This document shows positions 1 to 8,439 of a stretch of DNA of 64,000 nt, in pieces. A program made the position numbers and the translations under genes. This DNA comes from Cupriavidus consociatus. Its GTDB lineage: Bacteria; Pseudomonadota; Gammaproteobacteria; Burkholderiales; Burkholderiaceae. Each line of letters opens with the position of its first letter. Within the stretch, counting starts at the first letter, position 1. The stretch spans positions 1-64,000 of the forward strand of contig NZ_JAGIQA010000015.1 of the NCBI RefSeq assembly GCF_017814975.1. Reading direction: 5' to 3'. Under the pieces are notes generated by a model. It had not been told where the DNA came from and did no database searches. It saw nothing but the letters and a program-made list of their open reading frames with translations.

Positions 1-353
1 TCCTGGATCAACGCGGTGGAGCCGGCCATGTCGGCGAACAGCGCCGTGATGGTCTTGCGCTCGCCGGCCGCGTCCGCGCCCTTGGCTTCCATCGCGGCGC
101 GCTCCGCCCGGATGCGCTCGGCCAGATGGGGCGGTGTGTAGAGAACCGGGGCCGGGACGGGCGGCGCCGGCGGCGGAATCTGCCGAGGCGCTGCCACCGT
201 ATCGGTCAACACCGCACCGCATGCACCGCAAAACCTGGCGGTAGCGCCAGACTCGTGGCCGCATTGCGGACAAAGCTGCGCAAGCCTTTGCCCACACGCC
301 TCGCAGAACCTGGCGCCCGCAGGGTTCTCAAACTGGCAGTGGGTGCAGCGCAT
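1..353 (-). CDS. Zinc-ribbon class III adenylate/guanylate cyclase (N-terminal part)
   Basis: Partial gene that continues past the left edge. Reading the minus strand from ATG at 353, preceded by a GAGGGAGAG ribosome site, gives two Cys-rich knuckles (CTHCQ...CEACG and CPQCG...CGACG), a Pro-rich linker, then GERKTITALFADMAGSTAL. That last segment is the opening strand of a class III nucleotide cyclase catalytic domain, including the first metal-binding Asp (FAD). Family members of this layout are soluble signalling proteins, often with an AAA/TPR part downstream; that part is outside the window. The cyclase class is clear from the motif; the nucleotide made (cAMP or cGMP) cannot be decided here. 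Confidence 0.8.
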   Translation of the reverse strand, partial: MRCTHCQFENPAGARFCEACGQRLAQLCPQCGHESGATARFCGACGAVLTDTVAAPRQIPPPAPPVPAPVLYTPPHLAERIRAERAAMEAKGADAAGERKTITALFADMAGSTALIQ

Positions 354-843
354 CTCTCCCTCGGACTGTCTGTTGGTCCCTACGCACTCATTCAAGGTCC
401 AATCGATACCGGTGGCAAGGCCGTCACGGCCCCGGGGTTGCCGCCCACGTCGCATCAGCAACCGGGGGCAACGCGCGGCGACGGGGCCGTCACGCCGTCG
501 CCCTCGGCATAGCGTAGCGAGACACCAGGCGCGCAGAAATGGGTACGCCGTCGCGATGCGACAAGGAAGTGCCGTTTTCAAGTCGTTAAAGTGAACAATC
601 CGCGACCAGGCTGCTGCGCGCTGGTTACGTCACGCGGAGGAAATGGTGGGACGACGCGCACCTGCAAGCCAAAACGCCACCGCTCCACGCTGCGCCGTCA
701 TCATTCCCACTCAGACTTCGCGTGCCTCTACGGCGCTTTGACGGCTAAGCCGTAGTGCTGAGAAGCCGTTAGAGGCTAGCTCTGGAAACGGCTCGGTTAT
801 GTGGGCGACCCAGCGCTTCTGGCCGTGGGGGGGACGGCACGCT
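354..843. other. Intergenic stretch, no gene recognised
   Basis: About 490 bases between the cyclase start and the universal stress protein stop. No reading frame resembles a known protein. An inverted repeat CTACGGC/GCCGTAG (728-734 and 749-755) lies downstream of the usp stop and could fold as a weak hairpin, but no T-tract follows it on the minus strand. Confidence 0.4.
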
Positions 844-1686
844 TCAGTGCGACATAAATATCGGAAGCGCTGACTGGCGCAGCAACGCACGCGTAGTTCC
901 ACCCAGCATTAGCTCCCTCAGCCGGGAACGGCCATAGCCACCGGCGATCAACAGGTCGGCCTGCATCCTGCCCGCAAGTTGCAACAAAACGTGGTCGGGG
1001 TCGCCCTCCCCGACAAGAAGATTGGCGTGAATGCCATGGCTGGCGAGCCACGCTGTCAACCGGTGCGCGCTTTCACGGTAGGCCTCACCCTCAATGGCAG
1101 CGCCATACTTGTCCGTGCTGACAATCAAAACGGACACAGCGCCGGCAAGTGCAAGCCATGGCAGTGCGTCAGCTACCGCCCGCGCGGCTTCCCGGCCGCC
1201 GTTCCATGCGATCGCGACTCGGCCACCGAAGTGCGGGCCGGATACGCCCGGGACCAGCAAAATGGGCCGCCCCGCATTGAGCATCGCATACTCGGCCACC
1301 CCCGCCAGCAAGGCCGGCACATCCGCATCCCCCGATGGCGGGCCGGGTAGGATGATGTCGGCGAAACGTCCCTCCTCGGCCAGGGCCCAGCCCGACTCAC
1401 CGTCGACAACGACATGCCGGGTCGGTATGGCCGGCGACACCTGCCCGGTCAGCGTGTCGAGTGCTTCCTTGTGACGGACAACCAGGTTATGCAAATGACT
1501 CGCGGCAAGCGCGGCGTACTTCCCGGCTTCGTCGCCTGCACCGCGAAACGGTTCGAGGTGTGTTCCGGTTGCAGTTAGCCCGACCACTTTGCCGTCGAAC
1601 TTTTCGGCAATCCGTGCCGCCGTTTCAATGCGTGCCGACCGGGCAGCATCTTCACTGAGGTCGACGAGAATGGTCTTGAAGTCCAT
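844..1686 (-). CDS. Universal stress protein, tandem UspA domains
   Basis: 280-residue cytoplasmic protein with two Usp folds in a row. The first begins MDFKTILVDLSEDAARSARI. The second carries the nucleotide-binding signature G-x2-G-x9-G near residues 249-265 (GGYGRSRLRELMLGGT). Tandem Usp proteins bind ATP and help cells survive energy or oxygen limitation; the specific target is unknown. The gene is divergent from the Zn-alcohol dehydrogenase at 1993, and an FNR-like box at 1750-1763 lies 64-77 bases upstream of its start. If the promoter is class II, transcription would begin around 1715. Pairing of Usp with an alcohol dehydrogenase under an oxygen-responsive regulator is common in related bacteria, so induction by low oxygen is inferred. 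Confidence 0.9.
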   Translation of the reverse strand: MDFKTILVDLSEDAARSARIETAARIAEKFDGKVVGLTATGTHLEPFRGAGDEAGKYAALAASHLHNLVVRHKEALDTLTGQVSPAIPTRHVVVDGESGWALAEEGRFADIILPGPPSGDADVPALLAGVAEYAMLNAGRPILLVPGVSGPHFGGRVAIAWNGGREAARAVADALPWLALAGAVSVLIVSTDKYGAAIEGEAYRESAHRLTAWLASHGIHANLLVGEGDPDHVLLQLAGRMQADLLIAGGYGRSRLRELMLGGTTRALLRQSALPIFMSH

Positions 1687-1749
1687 GACGTGATTTTGGG
1701 GAATTGGCTGGCCGATACTGCCAGTCTAGGCGGCGGAACCACTCGGCAG

Positions 1750-1763
1750 TTGATCTGGATCAC
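1750..1763. promoter_or_regulatory. Candidate FNR/ANR box
   Basis: TTGATCTGGATCAC matches the FNR/ANR consensus TTGAT-N4-ATCAA at 9 of 10 fixed positions. It lies between divergent usp and adh genes, and its centre is about 70 bases upstream of the usp start. The match is seen in the sequence; the function is inferred. Confidence 0.6.
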
Positions 1764-1808
1764 CCAGTACCTACACTTGGAACATCTTGACTCCGCCGGC
1801 ACACAAAG

Positions 1809-1961
1809 GTGTGCAGGAGTACCTGGAATGCTGACATGACCGTTTTTGGAACCCATGGCCGGCGCGGTGTCACGCGAGTGCCGATGGGCAGCATGTCAGG
1901 AGGCGCCCTCGCGCAGACTACCAAGCTGGCGCTGTTGGGCCGCAGCGAGATCGAAAGCTGA
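1809..1961 (+). pseudogene. Universal stress protein C-terminal remnant
   Basis: One frame reads WNADMTVFGTHGRRGVTRV then GSMSGGALAQTTKLALLGRS before a TGA at 1959. GTHGRRGVTR...GS is the nucleotide-binding signature of single-domain Usp proteins, but no N-terminal domain is present upstream. It is therefore best read as the tail of a lost usp gene left in the leader of the alcohol dehydrogenase. A short translated leader cannot be excluded. Confidence 0.5.
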
Positions 1962-1992
1962 CCCCCGCTCGAGTCCCGACAAGGAGCGTGTC

Positions 1993-2994
1993 ATGCCGCA
2001 GACCATGCGAGCATTGGTCTTCGAGGGCGCGGGGCGGCCTCTGCGCTTACTCCACGTACCGGTACCCGAACCGGGGCCGGGCAAGGTGCGCATTGCAGTT
2101 GCCGCTTGCGGCGTGTGCCGCACCGACCTCCATATCGTCGATGGCGATCTGCGCTACCCCAAGCCGGCCCTCATTCCGGGGCATGAGGTCGTTGGTACGG
2201 TCGAATCGTGCGGAAGCGGTGTCACTGCGATCAAGCAGGGCGACCGAGTTGGCGTACCATGGCTTGGCCATACTTGCGGCCAGTGCAGCTTCTGCCTCCG
2301 ACAGCACGAGAATCTGTGCGACGCGCCGCAGTTTACCGGCTATACCCGCGATGGCGGCTATGCAGAGTACCTGGTCGCCGACAGTCGCTACTGCTTCAGC
2401 ATTCCCGATGGCTATGGCAATGAGCATGCTGCACCACTGCTCTGTGCCGGCCTGATTGGCTACCGCACGCTACGTATGGCGGGCGACGCGCGCCGCATCG
2501 GCATCTATGGATTCGGCGCGGCGGCCCACCTGGTGACGCAGATCGCCGCGTCGCAGGGGCGGGAGATCTATGCTTTCACGCGCGCAGGAGACACGGGAGC
2601 CCAGGAACTGGCCCGCCGCACAGGTGCATGCTGGGCCGGTAGCAGCGACGCTGACGCACCGGAACTGCTGGATGCGGCGCTGATCTTCGCCCCCGTCGGT
2701 GCGCTGGTGCCGCGTGCGCTGGGAGCGGTAGGAAAGGGCGGTATCGTAGTGTGCGGCGGCATCCATATGAGCGACATCCCCGTCATGCCTTACTCGCTTC
2801 TATGGGAAGAGCGGCGCCTATGCTCCGTGGCCAACCTCACGCGTGCTGACGGCGACGCCCTCATGGAGATTGCAGCCCGCACGCCGCTGCAGATCCATAC
2901 CACCGCCTACCCCATCGAACAGGCCAATGTGGCACTGGCGGACATGCGCGAGGGCAGACTGACCGGCGCCGCCGTCCTGATGATCCATGCCTGA
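1993..2994 (+). CDS. Zinc-dependent alcohol dehydrogenase
   Basis: 333-residue medium-chain dehydrogenase that interconverts alcohols and aldehydes with NAD(P). Catalytic zinc ligands are visible as Cys42 in CGVCRTD and the GHE at residues 63-65. The structural zinc lobe has Cys95, Cys98, Cys101 and Cys109. A Rossmann turn GIYGFGAAAH follows. The start at 1993 is chosen because AAGGAGCG at 1981-1988 gives a good ribosome site and the family begins at MRALVFEG; an upstream in-frame ATG at 1846 would add about 49 unrelated residues. It is divergent from a tandem Usp gene with an FNR-like box between them, suggesting a fermentative or low-oxygen role. The substrate is unknown. Confidence 0.88.
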   Translation: MPQTMRALVFEGAGRPLRLLHVPVPEPGPGKVRIAVAACGVCRTDLHIVDGDLRYPKPALIPGHEVVGTVESCGSGVTAIKQGDRVGVPWLGHTCGQCSFCLRQHENLCDAPQFTGYTRDGGYAEYLVADSRYCFSIPDGYGNEHAAPLLCAGLIGYRTLRMAGDARRIGIYGFGAAAHLVTQIAASQGREIYAFTRAGDTGAQELARRTGACWAGSSDADAPELLDAALIFAPVGALVPRALGAVGKGGIVVCGGIHMSDIPVMPYSLLWEERRLCSVANLTRADGDALMEIAARTPLQIHTTAYPIEQANVALADMREGRLTGAAVLMIHA

Positions 2995-3051
2995 GGTGGC
3001 CGAATTCCTTCAAGGTTTGGGATATCGCGCAAGCCGGCCCCCGGCCGCGTC

Positions 3052-3990
3052 TTACGCCAGCACGGCTTCCCCTGCCATCGCCTGTTGCCAGGTCGGCGGG
3101 CTGCCCATGCTGGATGTCAGGTGGGTGCAGAAGGCCTTCACTTTCGCGCTGGCATGCTGGGTGGCGCGCAGCAGGTAGATGCCGCCAGGCGCCTGCGGCA
3201 GCAGGCCGTCAAGCGTCAGCTCCACCAGCCTGCCCGCGCCGATATCCGGCCCGACCGACCAGTCGGGCATCAGCGCAATGCCGAGGCCCTGCAGCACCGA
3301 CAGCCGCCGCGCATCGCAGTCGTCACACTCGAGCGCAAACGTCGCCTCGGCGGCGTGCGCAGGCGTCAGCAGCTCACGCCAGCCGCGCATGCTGGTGCTG
3401 TGGCCACGGTCGATCAGGCGATGCCTGCCGATCTCGTCGGCATGCGCCGGACGCCCATGCACGGCCAGATAGCCGGGCGTCGCGCAGATGATGTAGCGCT
3501 GGCTGGCGATGCAGCGGGCAACCAGCGAGCTGTCGGCCTGCTGGCCAACGCGGATCACGACATCGAACCGTTCGACCACGGGATCGACGATGCGCTCGGT
3601 CAGCGCCAGCTCCACCGTCAGCCGCGGATACTGGGCGTACAGCGCGCCCAGGTGCGGCACCACGTGCCGCCGGCCGAACGCGGGCAGGCATGCGACCCGG
3701 ATCAGCCCGCTGACGCCCTGCTCCAGCGCCGTCACGGCATCGCGCGTATCGCTCAGTTCATGCAGGATGCGCGTGGCGCGCGCGAACAGCAGTTCGCCGG
3801 CATCGGTACGGACCAGCGCCCGGGTCGAGCGCGTGAACAGTGGCACCCCCAGCTCGCGCTCCAGCGTATCGATTTGCCGCGCCACCGAAGACGCGACCAG
3901 GCCGCGCTGGCGGGCTACCGCCGAAAAGCTGCCTGACTGGGCGACTTCGACGAAGATGGACAGGTTTTCCGCGAATCGGCTGAACTCCAT
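3052..3990 (-). CDS. LysR-family transcriptional regulator
   Basis: 312-residue regulator. The N-terminal winged helix-turn-helix is seen in FVEVAQSGSFSAVARQRG and SSVARQIDTLERELGVPLF, followed by a periplasmic-binding-like effector domain. The start is set at ATG 3990 (MEFSRFAENL), which begins just before the helix-turn-helix; an in-frame ATG 69 bases upstream would add residues not typical of the family. It is divergent from the Bug protein gene at 4148 and the maleylacetate reductase behind it, which are its likely targets. Two short inverted repeats in the gap (TTTGC-N7-GCAAA at 3992-4008 and GCTTT-N8-AAAGC at 4084-4101) are possible LysR sites. Confidence 0.88.
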   Translation of the reverse strand: MEFSRFAENLSIFVEVAQSGSFSAVARQRGLVASSVARQIDTLERELGVPLFTRSTRALVRTDAGELLFARATRILHELSDTRDAVTALEQGVSGLIRVACLPAFGRRHVVPHLGALYAQYPRLTVELALTERIVDPVVERFDVVIRVGQQADSSLVARCIASQRYIICATPGYLAVHGRPAHADEIGRHRLIDRGHSTSMRGWRELLTPAHAAEATFALECDDCDARRLSVLQGLGIALMPDWSVGPDIGAGRLVELTLDGLLPQAPGGIYLLRATQHASAKVKAFCTHLTSSMGSPPTWQQAMAGEAVLA

Positions 3991-3991
3991 T

Positions 3992-4101
3992 TTTGCAATC
4001 TCCGCAAAGGCGTTGCGCAGGCAAACCGGCTTCCCGCACGATGCGGGCCAGTCTAACATCCAGTGACCGATTCCGGTGCGCTGGCTTTTAGCAAATAAAG
4101 C
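3992..4101. promoter_or_regulatory. Candidate LysR operator region
   Basis: The divergent promoter region between the LysR gene and the tctC-like gene holds TTTGC-AATCTCC-GCAAA at 3992-4008 and GCTTT-TAGCAAAT-AAAGC at 4084-4101. Both are dyads with arm spacing close to the T-N11-A pattern of LysR sites. Assignment is inference. Confidence 0.35.
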
Positions 4102-4147
4102 AAAAGTGGAGCATGCCGGGCCCCATCACTGAGAGGAGCAGACCCCG

Positions 4148-5152
4148 ATGGAGACTACCGCAGCAAAGACGATCCGGCGCTTCGCGCTGCCACGCCTGGC
4201 GGCAGCGGCGCTGGTCACGGTGACGGCCGTGTCGATGTCCCCCGCCATTGCCCGCGCCGAAACCTGGCCGGCCAAGCCGGTCACGCTGATCGTGCCCTAT
4301 GCCGCCGGCGGCACCGTAGACAAGGTGGCGCGGCAGATCCAGGAGGGCCTGCGCAAGCGCCTGGCGCAGCCGGTGATGATCGACAACCGCGCCGGCGCGG
4401 GCGGCACCATCGGCACCGCACAGATCGCGCGCAGCGCGGCGGATGGCTACACCATCGGCATGGTGTTCGATGGCTTCGCCACCGAGTCGCATATCTACCC
4501 GAAACTGCCGTACGCCTCGCAAAAGGACCTGACCGGCGTCTCGTACATGGTCCGCTCGCCGATGGTGCTGGTCGTTCCCGCCAGCTCGCCGTACAAGACG
4601 CTGCAGGACTACGTCGCGGCCGCGAAGAAGCCGGATGCCGTGTCGTACGCGTCGGTCGGCGCCGGCAGTTCCAACCAGCTGGTGGCCGAACTGTTCCATG
4701 AGGCCGCGGGGACCAGCGGCACGCATACCCCGTACAAAGGCGGCGGCCCGGCCATCAACGACCTGCTGGGCGGCCATGTCGATTCGATGATCGCCAGCCT
4801 GCCGCTGGTGATGCCCTACGTGCAGGCCGGCAAGCTGCGCGCGCTGGCCGTGACAGCCGGCCAGCGCGACGCGCGCCTGCCGGGCGTGCCGGCAGTGGCG
4901 GAGTCCTACAAGGGCTTCGAGGCCTATTCGTGGGTGGCGATGATCGCGCCGGCGCGCACGCCGCCCAACGTCATTGCCAAGCTCGCCACCGAGGTCAATG
5001 CCACGCTGCGCGATCCGGCCATCGGCAAGGTACTGAGCGACGGCGGCTTCGATGTCATCGCCGGCGACAGTGCCCAGGCCAACAAGCTGATACGGGAAGA
5101 ATCCGTCCGCTGGGGCCGGCTGATCAAGTCGCGTCATATCGTCATTGAATAG
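4148..5152 (+). CDS. Tripartite tricarboxylate transporter (TctC/Bug) binding protein
   Basis: 334-residue periplasmic solute-binding protein. A long N-terminal signal (basic MRRFAL-type start, Ala/Val-rich core, AIARAE cleavage region near residue 38) precedes WPAKPVTLIVPYAAGGTVDKVAR, the typical Bug opening. Later hallmarks are DNRAGAGGTIGTAQIA and PYKGGGPAINDLLGGHVD. Bug proteins bind carboxylates or other small ligands; in Burkholderiales most lack dedicated membrane partners nearby, as here. The maleylacetate reductase follows within 15 bases, so both are probably one transcript controlled by the divergent LysR. The ligand is unknown, though an aromatic acid or chloro/hydroxy-carboxylate would fit the neighbour. 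Confidence 0.9.
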   Translation: METTAAKTIRRFALPRLAAAALVTVTAVSMSPAIARAETWPAKPVTLIVPYAAGGTVDKVARQIQEGLRKRLAQPVMIDNRAGAGGTIGTAQIARSAADGYTIGMVFDGFATESHIYPKLPYASQKDLTGVSYMVRSPMVLVVPASSPYKTLQDYVAAAKKPDAVSYASVGAGSSNQLVAELFHEAAGTSGTHTPYKGGGPAINDLLGGHVDSMIASLPLVMPYVQAGKLRALAVTAGQRDARLPGVPAVAESYKGFEAYSWVAMIAPARTPPNVIAKLATEVNATLRDPAIGKVLSDGGFDVIAGDSAQANKLIREESVRWGRLIKSRHIVIE

Positions 5153-5164
5153 GTGCCTGGCATC

Positions 5165-6247
5165 ATGCGACCCTTTATCTACCAGACCCACCCGCAGCGT
5201 ATCGTGTTCCGTGCCGGCGCGCTCGCAACGCTCGGCGCCGAAGCCGACACCCTGCACGCACGCAAGCTGCTGGTGCTCTGCACCCCTCAGCAACGCGACC
5301 TGGCCGAGCGCGCCGCCGAGGTGCTGGGCGCGCGTTGCGCCGGCATCTTCGACGGCGCGGTCATGCACGTGCCGGTGGAGCAGGCGCGGCTGGCGCGGGC
5401 CCGCGCGTCGGAACTCGGCGCCGATGCCGTGGTGGCGATCGGCGGCGGCTCGACCATCGGGCTTGGCAAGGCCATCGCCCTCGAATCGGACTTGCCCATC
5501 GTTGCCGTCCCGACAACCTACGCCGGCTCGGAGATGACGCCGATCTATGGCCTGACGGAAGGCGGCCTGAAGCGTACCGGGCGCGATGCACGCGTGCTGC
5601 CGCGCACGGTGGTCTACGACCCCGACCTGACCCTCGGCCTGCCGGTGGCGATGAGCGTAACCAGCGGCATCAATGCCATTGCCCACGCCGCCGAAGGACT
5701 GTACGCGGGCGATCGGACGCCCGTCAGCGACTGGATGTGCCGGGAAGGCATCGCGGCGTTGGGGCGTGCGCTTCCAGTGATCGCGACAGCCGGGGGCGAG
5801 CGGGACAGCGCCGAACTGCGCGCGGCCAGGGGCGATGCGCTGTATGGCGCCTGGCTCTGCGGCGCCGTGCTGGGCAGCGCCACTGTTGGCCTGCATCACA
5901 AGCTGTGCCACACGCTTGGCGGCAGCTACAACCTGCCCCATGCCGAGACGCACACGATCGTGCTGCCGCACGCGCTGGCCTACAACGCGCCCGCGGCACC
6001 CCAGGCGATGGCGGCGATTGCCGCCGCGTTAGGCCGCCCTCACGCCAGCGGCCCGCAAGCAGTGTTCGACCTGGCTGCTTCTCTGGGTGCTGCCGTGGCG
6101 CTGCGCGATATTGGCATGCGCGAGGAGGATCTCGATCGCGCCTGCGAACTGGCGCTGCAGGCGCAGTATCCGAACCCGCGGCCGCTGGCCCACAGAGAAG
6201 TCCGGCAGCTATTGGATGACGCATTCCACGGGCAGCGGCCTGGCTGA
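5165..6247 (+). CDS. Maleylacetate reductase
   Basis: About 360 residues of an iron-type alcohol dehydrogenase fold that reduces maleylacetate to 3-oxoadipate, the last step of hydroxyquinol and chlorocatechol pathways. The opening MRPFIYQTHPQRIVFRAGAL, the GGGSTIGLGKA loop, PTTYAGSEMTPIYG and the metal-site region NAIAHAAEG / LHHKLCHTLGG / LPHAETH are characteristic. A GTG at 5153 directly abuts the stop of the upstream Bug gene and would add four residues; ATG 5165 is preferred by the family start. It is likely cotranscribed with the Bug gene. No hydroxyquinol dioxygenase is present in the window, so the upstream ring-cleavage enzyme must be encoded elsewhere. Confidence 0.85.
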   Translation: MRPFIYQTHPQRIVFRAGALATLGAEADTLHARKLLVLCTPQQRDLAERAAEVLGARCAGIFDGAVMHVPVEQARLARARASELGADAVVAIGGGSTIGLGKAIALESDLPIVAVPTTYAGSEMTPIYGLTEGGLKRTGRDARVLPRTVVYDPDLTLGLPVAMSVTSGINAIAHAAEGLYAGDRTPVSDWMCREGIAALGRALPVIATAGGERDSAELRAARGDALYGAWLCGAVLGSATVGLHHKLCHTLGGSYNLPHAETHTIVLPHALAYNAPAAPQAMAAIAAALGRPHASGPQAVFDLAASLGAAVALRDIGMREEDLDRACELALQAQYPNPRPLAHREVRQLLDDAFHGQRPG

Positions 6248-6781
6248 GGGCGCCCTCGCGCGCCCTGGTCCAGCACCACCCCGACCTGGAATTCCAACCT
6301 ACCGCACGGAGGGAGAGGAAGGCAACATCATGCCTTGCGGCGACCATGTCTCCTTGTTTTCCGGGACTATGGCATGACGCATCGCTCGGTCGACGCTCAC
6401 GAAACAAAGGGAGCCACCGACTCCCTCTTCTCCCTAATTCGTTATTCTGGTTTCTGCAGGCGGCAGGTTACGTCTTCTTCGCGCACGTGGATCAATCTAT
6501 CGTGTCCTGCCCCTCCAGCCCCTCCAATGCTGCGCATAGCTCGCTGGGGTTTTCGGAGGCGCTTGCGCCGCTGGGTTTTCCTGGGGCACTTCGTTACCCC
6601 ACCACAACCAGTCAAAATTGCGACGCAGCCTGCCGTACCGCCTGGTAGATCCTGGGCTTCGCAAACAAAAGTGCTTTCATTGGTTGTCTCCTTTATTTAT
6701 CAACCTATGACCCTTTTTGGCCGTCTACGGCGCGGACGATTTGCGCGTTGTCCGGTTCACAAGTGGAAGCACGCTCTCGGC
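6248..6781. other. Intergenic stretch, no gene recognised
   Basis: About 530 bases between maleylacetate reductase and the tail of a broken acyl-CoA ligase. Short open frames exist, but none shows a recognisable family. It is probably debris from the deletions that truncated the following genes. Confidence 0.4.
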
Positions 6782-7425
6782 TCACTCAAGCTCAGTGATA
6801 GCTTCGCGGCTTTTCGCAAGCTCCCTCAAACGGTACTTCTGGATCTTTCCAGTACCAGTCTTCGGCAACGGCCCATATATAACCCTGACCGGGCCTTGTA
6901 ATGGGCCAGGCGATCGCGGCAGAATGCAATGATTTCATTTTCGGTTGGTGCCTCGACGCCGGGCTTCAGTTCGATGAAGGCACAGGGTGACTCCCCCCAC
7001 TTCGGATGAGGCTGGGCTACCACGGCGGCAATCAATACCGCGGGGTGTTGGTGCAAGGCATCTTCAACCTCCACCGACGAGATGTTTTCCCCTCCCGATA
7101 TGATCACGTCCTTGGATCGGTCCGTGATTTGAATATATCCATCGGGATGCATGACCGCGACGTCACCAGTGTGAAACCAGCCGCCACTAAATGCGGCTAC
7201 GGTCGCCGGAGGGTTCTTCAGGTAGCCCTTCATCACGATATTGCCGCGTAGCAGTAGTTCGCCTTGCGTCTTGCCATCGCAAGGCACCGGTTCCATGGTG
7301 TCCGGATCGGCAACGCAGAGGCCTTCCAGCGCGGCGGCTCGATTGCCCTGGCGCGACATCAGCCGGGCCTTTTCTTCGCTTGGCTTGTCATCCCAGGCCG
7401 GATCTCGATACGAGCTGACCGGCGT
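6782..7425 (-). pseudogene. Acyl-CoA synthetase, truncated and frameshifted
   Basis: The C-terminal half of an AMP-forming acyl-CoA ligase is readable on the minus strand: GELLLRGNIVMKGYLKN, GGWFHTGDVAVMHPDGYI and DRSKDVIISGGENISSVEVE are the adenylate-forming A7-A8 core motifs. Near 6900 the frame is lost; the correct C-terminus (GPLPKTGTGKIQKYRLREL ... ITELE, stop at 6782) continues in another frame, so the catalytic A10 Lys region is separated by a frameshift. The N-terminal half, including the P-loop, is missing: homology stops near 7425, where a plus-strand transporter tail begins. It would have activated a medium or aromatic carboxylate. It cannot be functional. Confidence 0.85.
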
Positions 7426-7434
7426 TCCCGAGGC

Positions 7435-7790
7435 TTCTCTTTGCCCTCGTATTTGTCGTGGGCGCGTCGACCCTCGGTACACAGTTGCTGGCCTATGCAT
7501 ACGCGGGCGAGTTCTACCCCGGTTCCATTCGCTCGACGGGCGTCGGATTCGCCTCAGGGATCGGGCGACTGGGTGCCATCATAGCCCCGGTCTTCATCGG
7601 TGCTCTGGTGGGAATGAAGCTGCCATTGGAACAGAACTTCCTGGCCATCGGCGTCGCCGGTCTTGTCGGTACGCTCGCCGTCGTCCTGATTGACCATCGC
7701 AAGAGCGCCGCAGCACTGAACCAGCCAGACGAAATGGCCTCGCAAGCGCCGCTGGGGTCCGTACCCGCCGATCAACCGACCAACCACTGA
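7435..7790 (+). pseudogene. MFS transporter C-terminal fragment (AAHS type)
   Basis: The last two to three transmembrane helices of a major-facilitator aromatic-acid:H+ symporter remain: GASTLGTQLLAYAYAGEFYP, RSTGVGFASGIGRLGAIIAP and a hydrophobic helix ending near VVLIDHRKSAA. The same segment is found in the intact transporter at 47989-49365 (GTQILAYAYVGQYYP, RSTGIGWASGVGR), showing close kinship. The upstream ten or so helices are absent, replaced by the broken acyl-CoA ligase on the other strand; a deletion junction near 7430 explains both truncations. No ribosome site or start suits the fragment. Confidence 0.8.
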
Positions 7791-7808
7791 AATCTAAGCT
7801 CGACCATC

Positions 7809-8340
7809 ATGAAAATCTCCGGCAATGTATTTATCGTGACCGGTGGCGGATCCGGACTCGGCGCGGCCACAGGCAAGGCACTGGCACAGCAAGGCGCGAC
7901 GGTCGTCATCGTCGATCTCGACGTCACAAAGGGGCAAGCCGTCGCTACGGAAACCGGTGGCGTCTTCTGGAAGACCGACGTTTCCGACGAGGCCAGCGTC
8001 AAGGAGATGTATGCCTTTGCCTCGGGACTGGGGAAACTGCGCGGGGCGGTGAATTGCGCCGGCATTGCACCCGCTGAGAAAGTCATCGGAAAGAGCGGTA
8101 TCCACGCTCTGTCTTCGTTCATGCGAACGATGCAGATCAATGTGGGCGGCACCTTCAATCTGCTTCGCCTTGCGGCGGACATCATGGCAAGCCAGGAGCC
8201 GGTGGAGACCGGCGAGCGCGGTGTCATCATTAACACAGCATCAATCGCAGCCTTCGACGGCCAGATTGGACAAGCCGCCTATGCAGCCTCGAAAGGTGCG
8301 ATCGTGTCGATGACGCTTCCGCTAGCCCGCGAGCTCGCAT
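7809..8340 (+). pseudogene. Short-chain dehydrogenase, 3-hydroxyacyl-CoA type, 3'-truncated
   Basis: N-terminal two thirds of an SDR of the type II 3-hydroxyacyl-CoA dehydrogenase group. It has the cofactor loop TGGGSGLGAATGKALAQQGA, the NCAGIAPAEKVIGKSG segment, a Ser catalytic strand (INTASIAAFDG) and the active-site YAASKGA with Tyr and Lys. After PLARELA (near 8337) homology stops; the usual continuation with the substrate loop and C-terminus is missing and the frame runs on in unrelated residues to 8510, overlapping the convergent LysR pseudogene. It probably formed one catabolic operon with the truncated transporter upstream. Confidence 0.8.
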
Positions 8341-8439
8341 GGGAGCTTCCCTCAGGCAGGTGCTGTTTGGCCATTTCCGCTATGAAGTCACTATTTCCGC
8401 CAGTGCCGCACTCCTCCGGCCTCGCGCGCGGCCATCGGC

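Noticed and set aside
4088..5971. A 627-codon open frame on the minus strand opposite the Bug and maleylacetate reductase genes
   Set aside because: It is rich in Arg, His, Gly and Gln with no family signature; both plus-strand genes have clear motifs, so it is a GC-rich antisense shadow.
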